Shown: positions 7,722 to 12,345 of the stretch, in pieces
Position numbering within the stretch: the first letter of the stretch is position 1
Layout of the letters: the number at the start of each line of letters is the position of its first letter
Source: Nitrospirota bacterium
Lineage (GTDB): Bacteria > Nitrospirota > Thermodesulfovibrionia > Thermodesulfovibrionales > Dissulfurispiraceae
Reading direction: 5' to 3'
Length of the DNA: 12,345 bases
Assembly: GCA_013349595.1 (NCBI GenBank)
Contig: DUZI01000021.1
Coordinates: forward strand, 1-12,345
Program-made: the position numbers and the translations under genes
The notes under the pieces: model-generated
What the model was told of the DNA's origin: nothing
Seen by the model: the letters and a program-made list of their open reading frames with translations, nothing else
Database searches by the model: none

Positions 7722-8120
7722 CTAAATTGTCTTATCAACCAACCTGAGTGTTTTAAGGTTTACTGATTTTTCATTTTTCCCTTCCTGCCAATAGACAGTT
7801 ACCTTCAATTCATAGACAATAACAGGCAAGTCAGAGGTTCTATCTTCAAGGGTTTTTATGATTTCGGACTTTATTATCTGCCCGTCATTTGTCTTTGTAA
7901 CATTTAAGGTATCCCCTATTTCCTTTTGAAGGGACAACTCATTCATCTTTTCTTCAGCCACTATGAGGGCATTTAGATATTTTTCAGACAGGGATATGGA
8001 TTTGATATTAGTGGAATAGATTTGAAATATTACGGTAACAGCAATGGCAAGTATAGATACTGCCACCATAACCTCAAGCAGGGTAAAGCCACTTTTGTCT
8101 TTTCTGTTAATTAGATACAT
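7722..8120 (-). CDS. gspI: Type II secretion minor pseudopilin GspI
   Basis: Small minor pseudopilin of 132 residues. The leader MYLINRKDKSG ends at G11/F12, followed by FTLLEVMVAVSILAIAVTVIF with Glu at mature +5 (E16). The segment ending ALIVAEEKMNELSLQ (residues 46-60) matches the GspI pattern 'A..LAEnkm.El' just after the membrane helix. The C-terminal part (YELKVTVYWQEGKNEKSVNLKTL) fits the usual paired strands. The ATG at 8120 lies inside the last codons of gspH (14-bp overlap, different frame) with AGGGG just upstream. Its place between gspH and gspJ is the standard order. Confidence 0.88.
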   Translation of the reverse strand: MYLINRKDKSGFTLLEVMVAVSILAIAVTVIFQIYSTNIKSISLSEKYLNALIVAEEKMNELSLQKEIGDTLNVTKTNDGQIIKSEIIKTLEDRTSDLPVIVYELKVTVYWQEGKNEKSVNLKTLRLVDKTI

Positions 8121-8547
8121 ATGCCCCTATAACTGGGTCAAGGATGATTGTAAACTTGCTATCTCCACTTTCAATCTTGATTTGGGCAAAGCCACTAAGC
8201 CCTGATGGATAAAACTCTATCCTATAAATTCCATTTGAAGTAATCCCATTTACAGGGTCAGTAATATTGATAGTGCTTTTATCAGGTAAAGGTCTGTCGC
8301 CTTTGCCTTCAATACCAAACTTCTTATTATCAATGTCTATATTTATGACCGTGACCTCACCGACTGTTCGTGCAAGTGAACGGGCATACCTTACTGTAGT
8401 GACAATATCTCTCACTGATCTTTTCAACTCCTCTGAGGGTTGTCGTGATACAAAAAATACAGATGAAAGTCCCACTATTACAATTATCAAAAACATGGTT
8501 ATAATCATCTCAAGGAGTGTAAAGCCTTTATTATTAAAGAAATCCAT
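8107..8547 (-). CDS. gspH: Type II secretion minor pseudopilin GspH
   Basis: Pseudopilin of 146 residues. The leader MDFFNNKG is cleaved at G8/F9, and FTLLEMIITMFLIIVIVGLSS follows with Glu at mature +5 (E13). GspH rather than GspG is indicated by IVTTVRYARSLARTVGE (residues 48-64), the 'l...l..AR..A' pattern after the helix, and by IEFYPSGLSGFAQI (108-121) and the closing FTIILDPVIGAYV. The GspG signature (YPT-type loop, PEDAW-like end) is missing. It starts 2 bp after the gspF stop with no strong ribosome-binding site (AGAG only) and overlaps gspI by 14 bp. In most type II operons gspG would sit between gspF and gspH; here it does not. Confidence 0.85.
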   Translation of the reverse strand: MDFFNNKGFTLLEMIITMFLIIVIVGLSSVFFVSRQPSEELKRSVRDIVTTVRYARSLARTVGEVTVINIDIDNKKFGIEGKGDRPLPDKSTINITDPVNGITSNGIYRIEFYPSGLSGFAQIKIESGDSKFTIILDPVIGAYVSN

Positions 8548-8549
8548 CT

Positions 8550-9743
8550 CTAAAAGGGCAAATCAGTTATGCTGAATATGGCAGAGAGCATAGAAAGGAC
8601 TATAAAACCAATTATCAAACCCATCGTTAATATCATCACAGGCTCAATAAATCCAACAAATCGCTTGATTGACTGCTTAAGAGACCTTTCATAGTTTTTA
8701 GCTACTTTTAAAAGCATCTCTTCAAGCTGTCCTGATTCCTCACCAACCTTTATCATAGACAGTGCCAACTTTGGAAAGATATTTGTCTTACTGAGTGAGT
8801 CAGAAATAGTGTTCCCTTCCTTGACATCCTTTGCAACTTGTTCAATAGCAGCTGTAACAATAGTGTTGTTTGTAATGTCCTTTACATTATTTAAGGCCTG
8901 AATGAGTGGCACCCCGCTTTTTAGTAATGTCCCTAATGTTCTGGTAAATCTTGCTGTCTCAAGCTCTTGGATTAAATTACCAAAAAGCCTGAGTTTTGAT
9001 TTGTCCCATATTTTTCTACCTTCATCGGTATTTATAAAACGGTTTATAAAAATAATAACCGCTACAAAGAATATAAAGGCAATCCACCAATAATCCTGTA
9101 GTTTTGAACTGACAGATATTAACAAAGTAGTGGTAAAAGGTAAAGTCGTGCCCATTTCTGAAAAGATAGATGAAAATTTTGGCAAAACATATGTAAGTAA
9201 AACTATGATTGAGAGGGTGCCTGTTGTTAATAGTATTGAGGGATAAATCATGGCCGAAAAAACACTATCTTTTAGTTCCCTTGAGGATTCAAGGAAATCA
9301 ACTAATTTTTCAAGTACTATTTCCAAGACACCACCAACTTCGCCTGCCTTGACCATATTCACATATAATTTAGGGAAAATATTGGGGTGTCTGCCAAGTG
9401 CCTCTGAAAAGGAGCTACCTTCCCTGATTGAGCTTAAGATTGAGGAGATTATCTCTGTAAGTTGCTTATTATCACAAATGTTCGCCAAGATATTTAAACT
9501 TCTATCAAGGGGGAGTCTTGCATTCAACATAGTTGACAGTTGAGCTGTAAAAGAAAGGACATTTCTTGCAGAAATACCAGAGAAAAATCTCCTTCTTAAA
9601 CCTTCATCAACAGGGTTGATTTCAAGGGGTATAAGCCCTGTCTTTTTTAGTCTGTCAACTACATATCTCTCATCAGGGGCATCAAAATTACCTTCAATAA
9701 GGACACCTTCTTTGGTGGACGCTTTGTAGGCAAAGTTAGGCAC
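8550..9743 (-). CDS. gspF: Type II secretion inner-membrane platform protein GspF
   Basis: Polytopic inner-membrane platform that couples the GspE ATPase to pseudopilus growth. The N-terminus PNFAYKASTKEGVLIEG is the classic GspF/PilC opening. Two homologous four-helix domains follow, at about 64-186 and 267-388 counted from the TTG start. Each carries the repeated wording (LSTMLNARLPL and LGTLLKSGVPL; MVKAGEVGGVLE and MIKVGEESGQLE). Membrane helices are seen near 165-190, 221-236 and 366-390. Possible starts are TTG at 9746 and GTG at 9743. I chose GTG because AGGAG in the gspE tail lies 7 nt before it (4 nt from TTG) and because it yields the usual (M)PxFxYKA. Only 1-4 bp separate it from gspE, and gspH follows after 2 bp. 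Confidence 0.93.
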   Translation of the reverse strand: MPNFAYKASTKEGVLIEGNFDAPDERYVVDRLKKTGLIPLEINPVDEGLRRRFFSGISARNVLSFTAQLSTMLNARLPLDRSLNILANICDNKQLTEIISSILSSIREGSSFSEALGRHPNIFPKLYVNMVKAGEVGGVLEIVLEKLVDFLESSRELKDSVFSAMIYPSILLTTGTLSIIVLLTYVLPKFSSIFSEMGTTLPFTTTLLISVSSKLQDYWWIAFIFFVAVIIFINRFINTDEGRKIWDKSKLRLFGNLIQELETARFTRTLGTLLKSGVPLIQALNNVKDITNNTIVTAAIEQVAKDVKEGNTISDSLSKTNIFPKLALSMIKVGEESGQLEEMLLKVAKNYERSLKQSIKRFVGFIEPVMILTMGLIIGFIVLSMLSAIFSITDLPF

Positions 9744-9747
9744 CAAT

Positions 9748-11274
9748 TTACTCCTGTGTAACCCTTAAAACCTCTGTGAATGTGGTAACACCATTAATAG
9801 CTTTAATAAAACCATCTTCAATCAGGGTTTTCATCCCAGCCTTTTTCGCCTCTGCCCTGAGGGTGCTTGAATCGGTATTATAAAGGATTAGTGTCCTCAT
9901 TTTTTCATCTACTATCAATAGTTCATAAATGCCTGTCCTACCATAGAAACCTGTATTTGCACAATATTCGCATCCCTTGCCTTTGTAAAGTTCAAAACCA
10001 TCCATGCCTGTTAATAGCTTTATGTCTTCCTTGCCAATGTCATCTTTATCAATAGTCTTACATTGGGGGCAAATAACCCTAACTAACCTTTGAGCCATAA
10101 TACCCCTAATAGTTGAAGACAACAAGAATTTCTCAACTCCCATGTCAGTTAGTCTTGTAATCGCACTCGGGGCATCATTTGTATGTAAGGTAGAAAAAAC
10201 AAGGTGCCCTGTCAAGGCTGACTGTATGGCAATCTCTGCGGTCTCAAGATCCCTAATCTCCCCAATCATTATTATATCTGGGTCTTGGCGGACTATATGT
10301 TTTAGAGTTGTGGCAAAGTTAAGACCTATGCTTGATTTCACCTGTATTTGATTTACACCCTTTAATTGATATTCCACAGGGTCTTCAACGGTGATTATCT
10401 TTTTATCTGGTGAGTTAATCTTATCAAGGGCACCGTAAAGGGTTGTTGTCTTTCCACTGCCTGTAGGGCCTGTGACTAATATAATTCCATTTGGTTTTTT
10501 TATAAGGGCTTCAAAATCCTTAAGTGTATTTGGTAAGAAACCCAATTGGGGTAGGTCAATTACAATCCCTTCTTTTCTTAATATTCTCATAACCAAACTT
10601 TCTCCATTTACAATGGGAACTGTTGAGACCCTTAAATCAATCTCTTTGTCGTTAACCTTAAGTTTGATCCTACCATCTTGGGGCAGTCTCCTTTCTGCAA
10701 TATTTAGTTTTGCCATAATCTTTACCCTTGAAACTATAGCAGGTTGGAGGTTTTTGGGTATTGATTCAACCTCATGTAAAACACCGTCAATACGATACCT
10801 AACCTTCAACTCATCTTCAAAGGGCTCAATATGTATATCACTTGCCCTGCTTTCAACAGCCCTTGTAATTAAAATATTGACAAGTCTTATAATTGGGGCT
10901 TCAGAGGCAAGGTCTTTTAAGTGCCCAATATCTTCCTCTTCGTCCTTTCTAAAAGACAGTCCCTCTTCAGCTATGTCTTCAATCATTTTACCTATATTTT
11001 GTGAATCCTGCCCGTAAAACCTTGAGATATATTCATCTATTACCTCTTTGCTTACTTTATATACTTGCACCTCTGCCACCAGAGATGATTCAATGGCTTC
11101 AACAATACTCCAGTCAATTGGTTCAGCAAGGGCAATTTTTAAAATGTTATTACGGAACTCAAGAAGGATAATTCTATTGTCCTGAACGAATCTTGAAGAT
11201 ATGTTATTAAGCACAAGGGGGACTTTAGGGATACTATCTATTGTTATTTCGTCAATTATGTTATGTTTAAACAT
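9748..11274 (-). CDS. gspE: Type II secretion assembly ATPase GspE
   Basis: Cytoplasmic hexameric ATPase that powers pseudopilus assembly. Of 508 residues, 1-120 form the N-terminal domain that normally docks on GspL, and 121-508 the secretion ATPase core. Visible motifs: SDIHIEPFED (145-154), RLPQDGRI (196-203), Walker A GPTGSGKT (269-276), Asp box TVEDPVEY (295-302), Walker B DIIMIGEIRD (333-342), His box TGHLVFSTLHTNDA (355-368). The zinc tetracysteine CPQC/CEYC (402, 405, 435, 438) is typical of GspE/PilB and absent from PilT. Being followed by gspF and pseudopilin genes favours GspE over the pilus ATPase PilB. ATG at 11274 lies 14 bp after the thiD stop. No ribosome-binding site is evident, but a TATAAT stands just upstream, so a leaderless transcript is possible. 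Confidence 0.94.
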   Translation of the reverse strand: MFKHNIIDEITIDSIPKVPLVLNNISSRFVQDNRIILLEFRNNILKIALAEPIDWSIVEAIESSLVAEVQVYKVSKEVIDEYISRFYGQDSQNIGKMIEDIAEEGLSFRKDEEEDIGHLKDLASEAPIIRLVNILITRAVESRASDIHIEPFEDELKVRYRIDGVLHEVESIPKNLQPAIVSRVKIMAKLNIAERRLPQDGRIKLKVNDKEIDLRVSTVPIVNGESLVMRILRKEGIVIDLPQLGFLPNTLKDFEALIKKPNGIILVTGPTGSGKTTTLYGALDKINSPDKKIITVEDPVEYQLKGVNQIQVKSSIGLNFATTLKHIVRQDPDIIMIGEIRDLETAEIAIQSALTGHLVFSTLHTNDAPSAITRLTDMGVEKFLLSSTIRGIMAQRLVRVICPQCKTIDKDDIGKEDIKLLTGMDGFELYKGKGCEYCANTGFYGRTGIYELLIVDEKMRTLILYNTDSSTLRAEAKKAGMKTLIEDGFIKAINGVTTFTEVLRVTQE

Positions 11275-11282
11275 AGAGATAA

Positions 11283-11288
11283 ATTATA
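11283..11288 (-). promoter_or_regulatory. gspE: Candidate -10 box in the thiD-gspE gap
   Basis: A perfect TATAAT occupies 11288-11283 on the minus strand, immediately before the thiD stop codon is complete in reverse and 8 nt from the gspE ATG. A transcript starting the usual 6-7 nt downstream would begin at or within two bases of the start codon, which fits the missing ribosome-binding site. The matching -35 position (GCATGA, 17-bp spacer) is poor. In AT-rich DNA a chance match is quite possible. Confidence 0.3.
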
Positions 11289-12068
11289 TCACAAAATTAA
11301 TAATCTCATGCCCTCACCAATGTGTTGAGACCTTTTAATAGAACGATAAACAAATCTCCTTGTTTTTTTTGAAGCCATTAATAAATCAAATCCTTCAGTC
11401 ATATAAAAGGTCAACGCCGATGAAAAGACACACCCTGTCCCATGATATTCACCTTTGAGTTTTTTCCCTTTTATAAAAAAGATCTCCTTTCCATCGTAAA
11501 TAGTCTCAAGGGTAAGTTGTTTGTTATCTATTTTATCAAAATGCCCTCCTGTAATTATTACATTATTTGCACCAATTTTATGAAGGACTTTTACTGCATC
11601 CTTAAGATCATCTAAGGTTTTGATTCTTTTGCCTATTATCATCTCTGCCTCTTTGATATTTGGTGTAATTACTGTTGTTAGAGGGATGAGATTTTTAATA
11701 ATTGCTCTTAATGTCTCTTTTTTCATCAATAAATACCCTGTCGATGAGGAAATAACGGGGTCGTAAATTACAGGAATATCTTTAAAGGACTCTAAAAATT
11801 TGCACAGTGCTAATACAGTTTCAGGGGAAAAGACCATTCCAATTTTGATGCCATTAATATCAAAATCATTGGCAAGACAGGATAACTGCCTGAAGAAAAA
11901 TTTGCTGTCAATGGGTAATACATCATAAACACCCCTTGAGTCTTGAATAGTTATTGAGGTAGCTACCGACAAGCCATAGGCACCTAACCTTGCAAAAACC
12001 TTTAAATCTGCCTGTGTCCCTGCACCAGAGGTTGGGTCAAATCCAGCTATTGATAAAATATTGCTCAT
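11289..12068 (-). CDS. thiD: Hydroxymethylpyrimidine / phosphomethylpyrimidine kinase ThiD
   Basis: Ribokinase-fold enzyme that phosphorylates HMP to HMP-P and then HMP-PP, the pyrimidine precursor of thiamine phosphate. The N-terminus ILSIAGFDPTSGAGTQADLK (4-23) is the ThiD substrate signature. DPVISSSTG (103-111) and TPNIKEAE (135-142) are family blocks, ITGGHFD (172-178) lies near the nucleotide site, and HGTGCVFSSALT (209-220) holds the anion hole and the conserved Cys213. Length 259 is close to the usual ~265, with no fused ThiE domain. AAGGGG lies about 5 nt before ATG. The short 5' region to the repeat (21 nt) leaves no room for a TPP riboswitch, and no thi-box-like sequence is seen. 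No other thiamine gene is nearby. It may head the gsp-mutS2 transcript, as its stop is 14 bp from gspE. Confidence 0.94.
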   Translation of the reverse strand: MSNILSIAGFDPTSGAGTQADLKVFARLGAYGLSVATSITIQDSRGVYDVLPIDSKFFFRQLSCLANDFDINGIKIGMVFSPETVLALCKFLESFKDIPVIYDPVISSSTGYLLMKKETLRAIIKNLIPLTTVITPNIKEAEMIIGKRIKTLDDLKDAVKVLHKIGANNVIITGGHFDKIDNKQLTLETIYDGKEIFFIKGKKLKGEYHGTGCVFSSALTFYMTEGFDLLMASKKTRRFVYRSIKRSQHIGEGMRLLIL

Positions 12069-12082
12069 AAATCCCCTTTGGG

Positions 12083-12111
12083 ATTATAACCCAAAATCAG
12101 CGATAGAACTA
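12083..12111 (-). promoter_or_regulatory. thiD: Probable thiD promoter straddling the right repeat edge
   Basis: Perfect -10 TATAAT at 12088-12083 on the minus strand, just outside the repeat, with TAGTTC at 12111-12106 inside it after a 17-bp spacer. The -35 is a weak match (two of six positions). The start point would fall near 12076, giving a leader of only about 8 nt that still keeps the GGGG ribosome-binding site. The 12071-12086 stretch can form AATCCC/GGGATT, a small hairpin that includes that site. Confidence 0.5.
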
Positions 12112-12297
12112 AAAAGCTTAGTAAAATCAGCAAGTAAGATAGTAAGGGCTGGTGAAGGATTTTTATACGACACCTTATAAAAAAAAGTTCCTTGGGTTTT
12201 GTCATAAGGCATTGTTTTAAATGTATAAATCAAAATTATAAATAAAATTTGTCGATTATAAAAATCCTGAAACAGCCCTTCCTAAGCGCTATTTTAA
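12090..12297 (-). repeat. Right copy of the ~205-bp dispersed inverted-repeat element
   Basis: Inverted relative to the copy at 270-474. Read on the minus strand it has the same order: TTAAAATAGCGC at the far end, arms CAGCCCTTCCTA (12284-12273 complement) and AGTAAGGGCTG (12141-12151), and the CGCTGATTTTGGG end facing thiD. The inner arms carry one mismatch. The shared sequence includes CATAAGGCATTG, ATAAATAAAATTTGTCGATTA and the outer AAAATCAGCGATAG (12093-12106), part of which recurs as AAAATCAGC at 12123-12131. The palindrome-like ACTAAAAAGCTTAGT lies at 12108-12122. There is no coding potential. It occupies the space between thiD and the promoter at 12313. Confidence 0.93.
12142..12282 (-). 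mobile_element. MITE-like core inside the right repeat, TA-flanked
   Basis: A 141-bp counterpart of the left core (139 bp), again with TA directly outside both ends (12140-12141 and 12283-12284). The termini are GTAAGGGCTG and CAGCCCTTCC, followed inward by GAAGGATTTTTATACGACA against TGTCGATTATAAAAATCCTG. Assignment to an IS630/mariner-type MITE is inference from the TA ends and inverted termini only. Confidence 0.45.
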
Positions 12298-12312
12298 AGT
12301 ATAAAGGAGGTC

Positions 12313-12341
12313 TTGACAAATTTCAAACATTTCTTTATTAT
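12313..12341 (+). promoter_or_regulatory. Strong sigma70-type promoter reading out of the window
   Basis: A perfect -35 TTGACA (12313-12318), a 17-bp spacer and -10 TATTAT (12336-12341) face right. The start of transcription would fall at or just beyond the window edge, so the gene served is not visible. It diverges from thiD, with the right repeat between them. It is the best-matching promoter in the window. Confidence 0.7.
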
Positions 12342-12345
12342 ATCA

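Noticed and set aside
10472..11017. 181-codon open frame on the plus strand
   Set aside because: It lies wholly antisense to gspE, has serine/isoleucine-rich low-complexity wording, no ribosome-binding site and no recognisable domain.
12069..12089. TPP riboswitch upstream of thiD
   Set aside because: The space to the repeat is too short, and the conserved CUGAGA/ACCUGA elements are absent both there and within the repeat.
270..12297. Composite transposon or genomic island bounded by the inverted repeats
   Set aside because: No transposase, integrase or target duplication at the outer ends, and the enclosed genes are conserved core functions with uniform composition. A dispersed repeat pair explains it better.
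12303..12310. AAAGGAGG as a ribosome-binding site
   Set aside because: It lies upstream of the -35 box of the rightward promoter, so it would not be in that transcript, and no start codon follows at a fitting distance.
1..12345. tRNA, rRNA or CRISPR array
   Set aside because: No cloverleaf, rRNA-like stretch or regularly spaced short repeats were seen; the only multi-copy sequence is the repeat pair.

Overview
The window is AT-rich bacterial chromosome with tightly packed genes. A type II secretion pseudopilin operon implies a diderm (Gram-negative) cell. The gene content (serS, thiD, mutS2, gsp genes) is conserved core rather than phage or plasmid cargo. Base composition and protein style would fit an AT-rich lineage such as Nitrospirota, Deferribacterota or a deep Desulfobacterota relative. 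That is an impression from reading; nothing in the window fixes the taxon.

Layout. Positions 1-195 (minus) hold the first 65 codons of seryl-tRNA synthetase. A 330-bp divergent intergenic region follows and is mostly filled by a ~205-bp repeat (270-474). Positions 526-2313 (plus) encode a DUF255/YyaL thioredoxin-domain protein. All later genes are on the minus strand. Read in the direction of transcription they are thiD (12068-11289), gspE, gspF, gspH, gspI, gspJ, gspK and mutS2 (ending 3836). Most junctions overlap or are a few bases wide, so gspE to mutS2 look like one transcription unit, possibly started at thiD. After 127 bp with a terminator-like hairpin comes a sodium:neurotransmitter-symporter-family transporter (3708-2389), convergent with the YyaL gene. 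A second copy of the repeat (12090-12297) lies upstream of thiD. A strong sigma70-type promoter (12313-12341) fires rightwards out of the window.

Function. GspE (ATPase) and GspF (inner-membrane platform) would drive assembly of a pseudopilus tipped by the minor pseudopilins GspH, I, J and K. The major pseudopilin GspG, the secretin GspD and GspC/L/M are not here and must be encoded elsewhere if the machine is complete. ThiD makes the pyrimidine half of thiamine. MutS2 acts on branched DNA or stalled ribosomes. Neither has an obvious tie to secretion.

The least explained structure is the repeat pair. The two copies are inverted relative to each other and bracket the whole 11.6-kb gene block. 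Each has nested inverted repeats with TA at the ends of the inner pair, like a MITE. In both copies the same end faces a downstream start codon, 51 nt before the YyaL-like gene and 21 nt before thiD, and a -10-like box begins just outside the repeat. This is the best candidate for something undescribed: a mobile or regulatory repeat family that may set promoters for adjacent genes.
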